Shown piece by piece: positions 33,401 through 41,462 of a DNA stretch of 64,000 bases; the first letter of the stretch is position 1; every line of letters begins with the position of its first letter. The stretch covers positions 4,030,001 through 4,094,000 of the forward strand of contig CAXXKX010000003.1 of the NCBI GenBank assembly GCA_963676655.2. Reading direction: 5' to 3'. The position numbers were made by a program, and so were the translations under genes. The notes beneath the pieces were generated by a model, which did no database searches, was not told the origin of the DNA, and saw only the letters and a program-made list of their open reading frames with translations. This DNA is from G963676655 sp963676655 (GTDB taxonomy: Bacteria; Verrucomicrobiota; Lentisphaeria; Victivallales; Victivallaceae).

Positions 33401-35281
33401 TCAAGCGGTCAGGCCAAGCGCTTTGAGTTTTGAATTGATAACCGCTTCGAGTTTATCGGCCGCGACTTTGGCGTCCATTTCCACGATCACCCTGCCGCCG
33501 GTCAAATCAACGAGATCCTCGGTCAGCAGCTTGGTTACAATTGGTGAACCGAGAATTGCCGGCGGCTGTGCCAGATGCAGCGTCAGCCCCAAGGCAAGCC
33601 CGAAACAACCATCGGCCAAAGCCTGTTCTTCCAGCCATTGCGGCGCGGAGATTACCACCGGCAGTTCCGGTATACTGACGCCTACGGCCTTGGACAGGGC
33701 CGAGACAACCATCTCGATCCGACCTATAGCCAGGCATGGCCCGAAATTAAGCACCGGAGAAATACCCAGTTTTTTACATACCGCCTGCAAGCCGGGACCG
33801 GCCCAGTCGGCAGCCGATGGGGAACAGAATCCGCAGTTAGCCAAACCGCCGGTTGTACACCCGGCCGAGAGGACCAGAATATCGCGCTTGATAAGTTCTC
33901 TGGTCAGGGCGACGGTTGTTATATCGTGTCCGCCCGCGGCCAGGTTGGAACAGCCTAGGATCCCGGCTACTCCTTTAATCGTACCGTTTTGCAGCAGTTC
34001 GACCAGCGGATCGAGCGTGCCTCCGAGGAAATCAACCAGTGATTTTTCACTGATTCCAGTCAAAACATCTTTGTAACCGTGTTCCGGAATGTCAATAGTG
34101 ACTTTGTCGCGGCGTTTGCCGTATTGGTCGGCCGCGATCCGGCAGAGATTGCGGGCCAGTTCCAGTTCGTTGCCGCGGGTGTCGGCAAAAAGTTCAGCGG
34201 TGGACTGTTTGGATACGTCATCCAGACAGACCAGTTTGATTTTGAGTTTTTCGGCAATCGGCTCGATCCCGGACAGCGTACAGTTGAATTCGCTGATAAC
34301 CAGATCGACCGCGCCGGTGGTCAGCAGCGCCTCCTGGGTGAAGTTGTTTCCGGCCTGACCGCTGAATATCTCTGTCCCGCTGCTGCCGGCCCGCAACTGC
34401 ATATCCTGTCCGACACAGGTTAATCCCACCAGGCGGATGCCTTTGGCGCCGGCCGCGATCCCGATTTGCTGACCTTCTTCAGTTTCCAGCAGTTTGATAA
34501 TACCGGCAAAAACGGAATGACTGTGACCGGATACCGCGATATTGATATAGTCCGCATCGACCACGGAAAAACCGGTTTCAGCGGTTCTGATCACCGGTTC
34601 TCCCATGATAATGTCGTTCATCAGATTGGTGGCGGCCAAACCGTAAAGTCCGGTGCTGATGCCCAGATTCAGACAGTGCAGCAATTGATCGACCGGATCG
34701 GTATTCAAATTGGTGCTGGTCTTAACTATGGCATCGAAGACTTCAGCCTTGGCTCCGCCCGGAGTAATCCCGAGTTTATTCCACACTTCGACCCGTTCTG
34801 CCGGAGCGAATTTTTCCACCAACTGCATTTTTTCATCACGCGGCAGATACATATCCTTGAGAATCGCGTTGGCGATGCCTAGTGCTTTAGTTTGGACATC
34901 TTCACCTTCGATTCCGAGCATCGATGCCAGAGCATCAACTGATTTCTCCGAACGCAGGGGCAGGGGAGAGGTGCCTTCGGCGATTGATTTCAAACGCCGC
35001 GCCGTCGCTTCGGCAACATGGAGGTAGCAGGCTGAACCGGCTGCAACCGCCCGCAGAAAATTTCGGGCAACCATGGTGTCGGCAGTCGCACCGCAAACCC
35101 CTTTCGGTGATTCCGGGGTGATCCGACAGGGGCCGTTGGAGCAGAGTCGGCAGCAGACTCCAAGTTCGCCGTAACCGCATTTCAGGGCTTGGTCCTCAAA
35201 CCGGTCAAACGCGGTGTTATATTCACTTTTCTTCGCCAGATACGTGGCAAAACATCCATCGGCCGATGCACATCTTGACAT
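33401..35281 (-). CDS. cooS: CooS, anaerobic Ni-Fe carbon monoxide dehydrogenase catalytic subunit
   Basis: The 626-residue protein has the normal length for monofunctional CooS. The N-terminal cluster region reads CGYGELGVCCRLCSNGPCRI, which supplies the D- and B-cluster Cys ligands. C-cluster motifs follow: AVSGHSHSVFAGI (His ligand), ISEFNCTLSG, LGCSNLA, TTGGLANCGFCSPSA and NFGPCLAIGR. It oxidises CO to CO2 reversibly. No acetyl-CoA synthase gene is seen beside it, so a role in CO oxidation or redox balance is more likely than carbon fixation. No nickel-insertion gene (cooC) is in the operon. A 25-bp palindrome lies 18 bases before the ATG. Confidence 0.97.
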   Translation of the reverse strand: MSRCASADGCFATYLAKKSEYNTAFDRFEDQALKCGYGELGVCCRLCSNGPCRITPESPKGVCGATADTMVARNFLRAVAAGSACYLHVAEATARRLKSIAEGTSPLPLRSEKSVDALASMLGIEGEDVQTKALGIANAILKDMYLPRDEKMQLVEKFAPAERVEVWNKLGITPGGAKAEVFDAIVKTSTNLNTDPVDQLLHCLNLGISTGLYGLAATNLMNDIIMGEPVIRTAETGFSVVDADYINIAVSGHSHSVFAGIIKLLETEEGQQIGIAAGAKGIRLVGLTCVGQDMQLRAGSSGTEIFSGQAGNNFTQEALLTTGAVDLVISEFNCTLSGIEPIAEKLKIKLVCLDDVSKQSTAELFADTRGNELELARNLCRIAADQYGKRRDKVTIDIPEHGYKDVLTGISEKSLVDFLGGTLDPLVELLQNGTIKGVAGILGCSNLAAGGHDITTVALTRELIKRDILVLSAGCTTGGLANCGFCSPSAADWAGPGLQAVCKKLGISPVLNFGPCLAIGRIEMVVSALSKAVGVSIPELPVVISAPQWLEEQALADGCFGLALGLTLHLAQPPAILGSPIVTKLLTEDLVDLTGGRVIVEMDAKVAADKLEAVINSKLKALGLTA

Positions 35282-35298
35282 TTTACTCTCCTTTTTGT

Positions 35299-35323
35299 AA
35301 ATGATACTAATTTGGTGTTATTT
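35299..35323. promoter_or_regulatory. Candidate Rrf2-regulator operator in front of cooS
   Basis: A 25-bp imperfect palindrome, AAATGATAC-N7-GTGTTATTT, lies between the Rrf2 gene and cooS. Seven of nine arm positions pair. It matches the palindrome at 35766-35790 in length, spacing and arms (shared half-site about AAATGACAC). No strong promoter is visible beside it, so it may control an internal promoter or read-through. Confidence 0.55.
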
Positions 35324-35337
35324 GGGTTTAAAAAATT

Positions 35338-35745
35338 TTACCTGGTTAATTCAGCAAAATTTATTTTCTTTAATTCTTTACTTAGATATTTCTGCAATTC
35401 CTCGAGGCGGTCATGCACTGTGCAAACTTTCGTTCTTGAGCAAGGTTCATTTTCGCAGCTGTGATCGCAGCAGGAATTTAACAATACGCTTCTGTGGTCG
35501 AGCATTTGGATTACCTTGTAAAGGGAAATGCTTGCAGGATCTTCAGCTAACTTGATGCCGCCGTATTTTCCGCGAACTGCAGTGATAAGTCCGCAGTTGG
35601 TCAAATTGTGGACAATTTTCCGTAAAAACCGATACGGCATCTGCATTTTTTCAGCTATTTCTGTTGTGCTTGCCAATTCTCCTGAGTTGTGTTTTGATAA
35701 AAATAATAGAACTCTTATCGCATAATCTGTTTCTCTAGTTATCAT
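35338..35745 (-). CDS. Rrf2-family transcriptional regulator with Cys cluster, first gene of the CO dehydrogenase operon
   Basis: This 135-residue protein has the Rrf2 winged helix: MITRETDYAIRVLLFLSK, then TTEIAEKMQMPYRFLRKIVH and GLITAVRGKYGGIKLA. Its C-terminal half has CCDHSCENEPCSRTKVC, five Cys that can hold an Fe-S cluster as in IscR, NsrR and RsrR relatives, although the spacing is its own. It may sense CO, redox state or iron and control cooS. Its ORF ends 56 bases before cooS, and both lie downstream of the same promoter. The usual CO sensor CooA is not here. Confidence 0.9.
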   Translation of the reverse strand: MITRETDYAIRVLLFLSKHNSGELASTTEIAEKMQMPYRFLRKIVHNLTNCGLITAVRGKYGGIKLAEDPASISLYKVIQMLDHRSVLLNSCCDHSCENEPCSRTKVCTVHDRLEELQKYLSKELKKINFAELTR

Positions 35746-35765
35746 AATATGTCTCCCTATTTCTT

Positions 35766-35807
35766 AAATGACACTATTAATATATCATTTAAAACTGAAA
35801 AAATCAA
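35766..35807 (-). promoter_or_regulatory. Promoter and operator of the rrf2-coo operon
   Basis: On the minus strand TTGATT (35802-35807) and TATATT (35779-35784) are 17 bp apart, a good sigma70-type promoter. A 25-bp palindrome (35766-35790; the arms TTAAATGA and TCATTTAA extend one to two bases beyond it) covers the -10 box. It matches the site at 35299-35323. This fits a repressor that blocks its own operon until its cluster is altered. Confidence 0.65.
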
Positions 35808-35856
35808 ATGAAAACATGAAAAAAAGAACAAAATATTGTTGTGACAGGAATGATAA

Positions 35857-36717
35857 TTAGAGATTATCAGGATTACATTTGATAAAACGACGGCGAAAAT
35901 CGGTTGGACTTTCATTAAGGTAACGTTTGAAGATTGCCGCGAACCTGCTTTGGTCGCTGAAACCGCAGGCGGCGGCTACTTCGCCCATTTGAAGCCCGGT
36001 TCCGGCCAGGAGACGTCTGGCCTCGCCGATTCGCAGCCGCTGCAAATAGTCGCCGCAGGTCAAGCCGGTCTGTTCTTTGAACAAATGCTGAAACCGTGAA
36101 CGGCTCAATGACGCCGCTGTCGCGACTGCATCCAGCGACAGCGCATGAGAAAAATTTTTTTTCAGAAATCTTGCCGCATTCCTGATCCGGTATTCATGGA
36201 TCGTTTCCACTGGAGGGATTTGCAGATCTTCATCGTCCGCCAGATGCATAATGAAAGAGGCATCCTTGACTACTCTCCGGGTAATCTCGGCAATCGCTTC
36301 CGCTTTCGCTTCGGTCAGACGGTCAAGTTTTTTGAATTCATCCAGACAGTCAGGATAGGTACAGCCGCTCCGGTCATCGCGAAAAGGTCCGCACAAAACA
36401 ACGCCGAGATAGTGGTCGCCTTTAAATACCGGAATTACCAGTTCGGCGATTCCGGCATGACAAATATTGATAAACGGAACCCGCAGTTCCAGCGCTTGAC
36501 GGCTGATTTTTTCCGAGTCGTTTTTCATGCAGGTAAGCTCCATTTCATGACTTTTCTGTTTGACCCGGGCGCAAAACGGATGAATATGTTTTGAATGTTG
36601 GTCGTCGAGCGATTCTTCTACCAGCAGGGCCGCTGTTGTCCGCCAGATGAAACCGCATCCGGCGGTTGCTTCCAGCCAGTCAAGCAGTTGAATTGTTTCA
36701 GCTATATCTTTTTGCAT
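35857..36717 (-). CDS. AraC-family regulator with PocR-type sensor domain
   Basis: The protein has 286 residues from the ATG at 36717; the frame is open to 36786 but those extra residues look random. Residues 1-170 match the PocR ligand-binding domain: HPFCARVKQKSHEMELTCMK, PFINICHAGIAELVIPVF, YLGVVLCGPF and a CTYPDC. An AraC HTH pair follows: LSLDAVATAASLSRSRFQHL and MGEVAAACGFSDQSRFAAIF. PocR of Salmonella senses propanediol; many relatives sense other carbon sources through this domain. It is divergent from the FAD oxidoreductase gene, with 133 AT-rich bases between them, so it probably controls that gene. Confidence 0.88.
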   Translation of the reverse strand: MQKDIAETIQLLDWLEATAGCGFIWRTTAALLVEESLDDQHSKHIHPFCARVKQKSHEMELTCMKNDSEKISRQALELRVPFINICHAGIAELVIPVFKGDHYLGVVLCGPFRDDRSGCTYPDCLDEFKKLDRLTEAKAEAIAEITRRVVKDASFIMHLADDEDLQIPPVETIHEYRIRNAARFLKKNFSHALSLDAVATAASLSRSRFQHLFKEQTGLTCGDYLQRLRIGEARRLLAGTGLQMGEVAAACGFSDQSRFAAIFKRYLNESPTDFRRRFIKCNPDNL

Positions 36718-36850
36718 AATTAGAACAAAAACAGTTATTTTTTCCTTGTTATAGCATAATATACATAATATACAGGAATATGTCAATAGAGAAAAAGTCC
36801 GGGGCGCTTTATCTTAATAATACGTTTAACAACCAAGGAGCGAAACGATT

Positions 36851-38173
36851 ATGAAGACAACCGGTTTTATTGAAAATCTCGAAACGCTTGCAATTGCCGA
36901 TGTAGTTGTCGGCGGCGGCGGCCCGGCCGGCTTGGCAGCGGCGCTTGCGGCGGCCCGGCAAGGCGCTAAGGTAATTATTTTGGAACAGGCCGGAGCTCTT
37001 GGAGGAATGGCTACGTTGGGGCTGGTACCCTGCATGGCCTACCTCTTCGACGGCGTCAATAACACCGCTGCCGGAATTTGTATGGAGATTGTCTCCGAAG
37101 TGTGCCGACGCATGGGCGTTGCGAAAGTCGCGCCAAGCTGGCAGCCGATTAATGCCGAAATTTTCAAACAGGTTTGTGATGTTATGGTCACGGAGACGGG
37201 GATTACCGTCTTGTTCAATCAGAAAATCGCTGCGGTCGCAGTTACGGATGGTCGTTTGTCCTCAATTGCCGTTGCCGGACCCAAAGGCTTGAAAAAAGTA
37301 CTTGGCAAAGTATTTGTCGATGGTACCGGAGACGCGGCACTGGCCGCTTTCGCCGGAGCTGGATTCGAATGCGGTAATGAAGCAGGGGAGACGATGAGCC
37401 CCAGCCTGTGTGTCCAATATGCCGGAGTGGATTGGGAAAAGTATTATAAATCCTGCGCGGAGGGACGCGACTGCCGGAAAATCTGGCGCGAATTATTGGA
37501 CAACGGGACCGCTCCGTTGCCGGAATACCACTTTGTCGGGGTTTTCAAGACGGGACGATCTACCGCGACCGGAAATCTGGGCCATGTTTACGGCATTAAC
37601 GCGATTGATGAGCAGGATGTCAGCAAGGGCTTTATCGAGGGACGTAAAATTGCCCGGATCATTCAGACGTTTTTTAAAGATTATGTTGCAGGATTTGAAA
37701 ATTCTGAACTGGTGAATACCGCGTCATTGTTGAGCGTAAGGGAAACGCGGAGAATCAAAGGCGATTATAAACTGGTCTTTGACGACTATGTTTGCCGGGC
37801 GTCTTTTGCCGACGATATTGCCCGCTACAGTTATCCGGTCGATATTCATTCATCCTCCACTGACGCCGAAGAACAGAAAAAAGTGGAAGAACGCATGGCG
37901 GACACCAGATACAGCCAGGGAGAAAACTATGGTATTCCGTATCGGACGCTGCTTCCGGTCGGGATTGAAAATCTGCTGGTGGCGGGACGTTCTATCAGTT
38001 GTGACCGGGAAATGCAGTCTTCATTGCGAGTGATGCCGGCCTGTTTTCTGACCGGTCAGGCTGCCGGAACGGCTGCCGCTATGAGTCTGCAATCAGGTGG
38101 ACAGGTGCGTAAGGTTGATATTGGCGCGCTCAGGGGGCGTTTGCGTTCAACTTTGAATGCTTATCTGCCGTAA
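36851..38173 (+). CDS. FAD-dependent oxidoreductase (FAD_oxidored family)
   Basis: The 440-residue flavoprotein has the dinucleotide fold ADVVVGGGGPAGLAAALAAA and then VIILEQAGALGGMATLGLVP, the pattern of the FAD_oxidored family, which is common in PVC bacteria and of unknown substrate. LPVGIENLLVAGRSISCDRE and MPACFLTGQAAGTAAAMSL complete the FAD site. It is divergent from a PocR/AraC regulator and ends before a clear terminator, so it is a single-gene unit. It may oxidise a sugar- or polyol-derived compound, which is inferred from the regulator type. Confidence 0.88.
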   Translation: MKTTGFIENLETLAIADVVVGGGGPAGLAAALAAARQGAKVIILEQAGALGGMATLGLVPCMAYLFDGVNNTAAGICMEIVSEVCRRMGVAKVAPSWQPINAEIFKQVCDVMVTETGITVLFNQKIAAVAVTDGRLSSIAVAGPKGLKKVLGKVFVDGTGDAALAAFAGAGFECGNEAGETMSPSLCVQYAGVDWEKYYKSCAEGRDCRKIWRELLDNGTAPLPEYHFVGVFKTGRSTATGNLGHVYGINAIDEQDVSKGFIEGRKIARIIQTFFKDYVAGFENSELVNTASLLSVRETRRIKGDYKLVFDDYVCRASFADDIARYSYPVDIHSSSTDAEEQKKVEERMADTRYSQGENYGIPYRTLLPVGIENLLVAGRSISCDREMQSSLRVMPACFLTGQAAGTAAAMSLQSGGQVRKVDIGALRGRLRSTLNAYLP

Positions 38174-38198
38174 TTCACGCAAAATATGTTGCAATACT

Positions 38199-38231
38199 CG
38201 GAATAACTAATTGATCGTTATTCCGGTTTTT
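38199..38231 (+). terminator. Rho-independent terminator after the FAD oxidoreductase gene
   Basis: CGGAATAAC (38199-38207) pairs perfectly with GTTATTCCG (38217-38225) around a nine-base loop and is followed by G and five T's. It separates the flavoprotein gene from the isoprenoid operon. Confidence 0.75.
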
Positions 38232-38259
38232 CATTTATAAGTACCTGAAAAACGTTTGT

Positions 38260-38288
38260 TTGCAGCAAAATAATATTTGTGTTATAAT
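38260..38288 (+). promoter_or_regulatory. Sigma70-type promoter of the isoprenoid operon
   Basis: TTGCAG (38260-38265) and a perfect TATAAT (38283-38288) stand 17 bp apart. The expected start near 38295 leaves a leader of about 90 bases. The leader contains ACGC-TTGT-GCGT and an outer GTGAT/ATCAC pair, so it may be structured. AAAAAGGAGACATT leads to the ATG at 38385. Confidence 0.7.
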
Positions 38289-38384
38289 AAAATTAAGCCT
38301 ATGGATTATTTTTTTTGATGTGATATAGTAAGAATATTACGCTTGTGCGTGTAGTAAATATAACATCACTAAAAAGGAGACATT

Positions 38385-39575
38385 ATGATGTATAGAGCTA
38401 TATTGGGCTTGGTGTTCGGCCTGGGAATCTCGTGCGCGGCGCTGGCCGGGGACTGGCCGGTCTGGCGCGGACCTGACCACAACAGCATCAGTACGGAGAA
38501 TATCAAACCTTCATCCGTTATCGCCTGGAAGCAGAATGTCGGAAACGGCTATTCCGCGGTGACGGTTTGCAATGGTAAAGCTTTGACGGCAGGTAACTCC
38601 GGTGGCGACGATGTTGTTTATTGTTTCGATGCCGATACCGGGAAAAAAGTCTGGACCTCGAAATATCGCAGTGCTAAAGGCGGGAGGTATCCCGGTCCCA
38701 GAGCGACCCCGGTGACCGATGGTAAAAAAGTCTGGATACTGAGCCGCAACGGCGATCTGGTATGCATTGATTTTGCTAACGGTAAACAGCTTTGGCATAA
38801 GAAAGTTTTAACCGGCGGCGCCAGAAATTTACGTTGGGGGCTTGCCGGTTCCGTTCTCATTGACGGTGATCTGGCGGTAATTAACGTCGGTGATGGCGGT
38901 GCGGCATACAATAAAAATACCGGAGCCCAGGTATGGTCAAACGCGACAAGCGGTATCGGCGGCTATTCGACTCCGGTTCCTTTCAAATATAACGGAAAAA
39001 AGTATATAGCTATTTTTACCGGTAAAACATTTGTGGTTGTTGAAGCGGCGAACGGTAGAAAAGTTGCTTCGATTGACTGGCCGAACAAATATGATATCAA
39101 TGCTGCCGACCCGGTGGTTACTGAAGACGGCAAGAATATTTTCATTACCAGCGGATACAATACCGGACGCTGCGCGGTCCTTAAATTTGATGGTCGAAGC
39201 TTGAAACAGGTTTGGAAAAATACGAACCTAAAAAGTCAATTTTCCACTCCGGTTCTCTATAAAGGCGTCCTTTACGGCAGTAATGCCAATGTTGGAGGAC
39301 GTAACGCATTGTGTGCAGTTGACTTTAAGACCGGGCGTGTACTTTGGAAAGGTAATTTGGCTTTCGGTTCACCCTTGATCGCCGGAGACACTTTGGTTTA
39401 TCTGGATGAAAAAGGTAAATTATTTTATTTAAAAACCCAAACCCCGAAACAGCAGGTGCTGGAATCGGTTCAGGTTTTGAGAGGCGGGAAAAGCTGGACC
39501 ATGCCGGTGGTGGCTAATGGGATGCTGTATTGCCGCAACAGTAAAGGCGATCTGGTATGTCTGAAGGTGAAATGA
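38385..39575 (+). CDS. Exported PQQ-type beta-propeller protein (BamB-like)
   Basis: The 396-residue protein has a signal peptide (LGLVFGLGISCAALAG) and begins its mature part with DWPVWRGPDHNSIS, a common start of PVC PQQ-like proteins. Repeated blades carry the tryptophan-docking pattern: YCFDADTGKKVWTSKY, CIDFANGKQLWHKK, AYNKNTGAQVWSNA, CAVDFKTGRVLWKGN. No PQQ ligands or dehydrogenase residues are evident, so it is likely a structural or binding propeller. Its stop overlaps the start of the Fe-S protein gene by four bases, which puts this exported protein first in the isoprenoid operon. Confidence 0.87.
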   Translation: MMYRAILGLVFGLGISCAALAGDWPVWRGPDHNSISTENIKPSSVIAWKQNVGNGYSAVTVCNGKALTAGNSGGDDVVYCFDADTGKKVWTSKYRSAKGGRYPGPRATPVTDGKKVWILSRNGDLVCIDFANGKQLWHKKVLTGGARNLRWGLAGSVLIDGDLAVINVGDGGAAYNKNTGAQVWSNATSGIGGYSTPVPFKYNGKKYIAIFTGKTFVVVEAANGRKVASIDWPNKYDINAADPVVTEDGKNIFITSGYNTGRCAVLKFDGRSLKQVWKNTNLKSQFSTPVLYKGVLYGSNANVGGRNALCAVDFKTGRVLWKGNLAFGSPLIAGDTLVYLDEKGKLFYLKTQTPKQQVLESVQVLRGGKSWTMPVVANGMLYCRNSKGDLVCLKVK

Positions 39576-40267
39576 CGAAATTGACCAAAATACTGCTCTG
39601 CGGTTGTGTAAAATATCAGCGGATTCCTGAAGCGTCACTGAAAGGTTTGATCGCGGCGGCTGAAAATGCCGGGATCGAGGTTGAGCTTGTTCCCGACCTG
39701 TGCCGGGTTGCCGCGGAGGAACCGCAGTTGCTGGTCGGTTCCGATGCCGATGCGGTAGCAGCTTGCTTTCCTCGGGCGGTCAAGGCTCTTTACGACTATG
39801 CCGGGGCAGATGCGCCGCGGATATGTGATCTGAGAAATTGTTCACTTAGCGATATTTTGACCGAACTTGGTATCGAGGCCGCTGGAGAATCCGGTAAAAA
39901 TTTCCCGGAGGTTCCGGGGGACTGGGTGCCGTGGTTTCCGACTATTGATCGTGAGCGCTGTGTTGCCTGCGGGAAATGCGTCGACTTCTGCTTGTTCGGG
40001 GTATACCGGCGGAATCCTGATACTAAGAAGGTCGAAGTCTGCGCTCCGCATAACTGCAAAACCAATTGTCCGGCTTGCGCTAGGATGTGTCCGGTTACTG
40101 CGATTATTTTTCCGAAACATGAGGATTCGCCGATTAACGGCGGAGAGGACGATTCGACTACTCCCGTGAAAGTTGATCCGGCCGCGACCTTTGATAAGAA
40201 CCTTTATGATAAACTTGCCGCACGGCGTAAAAAGAAGCGTTCAGCGGAGCTCTATAAGGATAATTGA
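39572..40267 (+). CDS. 2[4Fe-4S] ferredoxin-domain protein of the isoprenoid operon
   Basis: The protein has 231 residues from the ATG at 39572, chosen because it gives the ATGA overlap with the gene before; an in-frame start at 39557 is also open. Residues 1-115 form an unknown alpha/beta domain starting ILLCGCVKYQRIPEASLKGL. Residues 125-185 hold two cluster motifs, CVACGKCVDFC and CKTNCPACARMCP. The end is Lys/Arg-rich. It is the likely electron donor to the radical SAM enzyme, encoded one base downstream. The N-terminal domain is not a family I can name. Confidence 0.82.
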   Translation: MTKLTKILLCGCVKYQRIPEASLKGLIAAAENAGIEVELVPDLCRVAAEEPQLLVGSDADAVAACFPRAVKALYDYAGADAPRICDLRNCSLSDILTELGIEAAGESGKNFPEVPGDWVPWFPTIDRERCVACGKCVDFCLFGVYRRNPDTKKVEVCAPHNCKTNCPACARMCPVTAIIFPKHEDSPINGGEDDSTTPVKVDPAATFDKNLYDKLAARRKKKRSAELYKDN

Positions 40268-40268
40268 T

Positions 40269-41462
40269 ATGTTGCTGCGATTGGCATACCGGATGCTGAC
40301 CGAAACTTCACCGCGTCTGCTCTGGAAGTTCTGCTGGAACTTCGGCTGGAAAGGGATGCGGGCGGTTAACGCGTTTGAAAAACGGCGGCGGCGCGGCGAG
40401 CATTTTCCGGCGTTCATGGTAATTTCTTTGACCAATCGCTGTAATTTATCGTGTCAGGGCTGCTGGGTATCCAGAACCAGTCCGGCGGAAGAATTGTCTC
40501 TTGAACAAGTCGATAACATCATTATCGAATGCAAAAAACGCGGCAGTTTCTTTTTCGGACTGCTGGGCGGCGAACCCCTTCTGTACCCTCATTTGTTTGA
40601 GATAATCGGCAAACATCCCGATTGTTATTTCCAGATATTTACCAACGGAACGATGCTGACGCGGGAGGTGGCCAAAGAATTTAGACGCCTCGGCAACGTC
40701 ACCCCTTTGATCAGTATCGAAGGCAAAGAAGCGGTTGCGGATGTGCGGCGCGGGGGTAAAGAGGTTTACCGAAATGCGTTGCAGGCGTTGGATAATTGCG
40801 CGGCGGAAAAACTGATAACCGGCGTGGCTACCAGTGTCTGCCAGAGTAATTTTGCCGATCTGGTGAGCCGTGAGTTTGTTGACGAAGTAATCAAACGTAA
40901 GGTCCAGTATCTGTGGTATTACATCTACCGTCCGGTGGGCCCGAAACCTTGTCCTGAACTGGCGTTGGAACGTGAACAGATTATCGCGCTGCGGCAGTTT
41001 ATGGTTGATGTACGCTGCACGGCCCCGATTGTGGTTGTTGACGCGTACTGGGATGGAGAGGGAAATGCGGTTTGCCCGGGCGCAATGGGGTTGAGTCATC
41101 ATCTGAATCCTGCCGGACAGGTTGAATTCTGTCCGCCCCTACAGTTCGCCAAAGACCGGATTACCGATGGTTCGGATATCGGCACGGTGATCGAAAATTC
41201 ACAATTTTTGCGTGATTTTCGGGAGTTCACCACCGACTGCGGCCGGGGATGCATAATTCTGAACAATCCAGGATTGCTGCGGGAATTCCTGATCGAACAT
41301 GAAGCTGAAGATTCAAGCGGTCGGGGTACGGCTGATACGGAACTGGCGAATATGCAAAATCTGCCTTGTCATCATGTTCCTGATGTGCAGATACCGGAAA
41401 AACACTGGATGTATAAATTGGCCAAAAAATATTGGTTCTTTGGATTCGGGGCTTATGGATAA
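40269..41462 (+). CDS. Radical SAM enzyme of the isoprenoid operon
   Basis: The protein has 397 residues from ATG 40269, which follows AAGGATAATTGAT; the frame is open further upstream, but only inside the neighbour. The radical SAM motif is C58-x3-C62-x2-C65 in SLTNRCNLSCQGCWV, followed by GLLGGEPLLYPHLFEI (SAM-binding GGE) and IFTNGTML. The later half has several Cys (AVCPGAMGLSHHLNPAGQVEFC, TTDCGRGC) that could form a SPASM-like auxiliary cluster. Radical SAM enzymes next to terpene genes can add adenosyl or methyl groups (HpnH is one), but this is not an obvious HpnH. The reaction is unknown. It overlaps the next gene by eight bases. Confidence 0.9.
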   Translation: MLLRLAYRMLTETSPRLLWKFCWNFGWKGMRAVNAFEKRRRRGEHFPAFMVISLTNRCNLSCQGCWVSRTSPAEELSLEQVDNIIIECKKRGSFFFGLLGGEPLLYPHLFEIIGKHPDCYFQIFTNGTMLTREVAKEFRRLGNVTPLISIEGKEAVADVRRGGKEVYRNALQALDNCAAEKLITGVATSVCQSNFADLVSREFVDEVIKRKVQYLWYYIYRPVGPKPCPELALEREQIIALRQFMVDVRCTAPIVVVDAYWDGEGNAVCPGAMGLSHHLNPAGQVEFCPPLQFAKDRITDGSDIGTVIENSQFLRDFREFTTDCGRGCIILNNPGLLREFLIEHEAEDSSGRGTADTELANMQNLPCHHVPDVQIPEKHWMYKLAKKYWFFGFGAYG

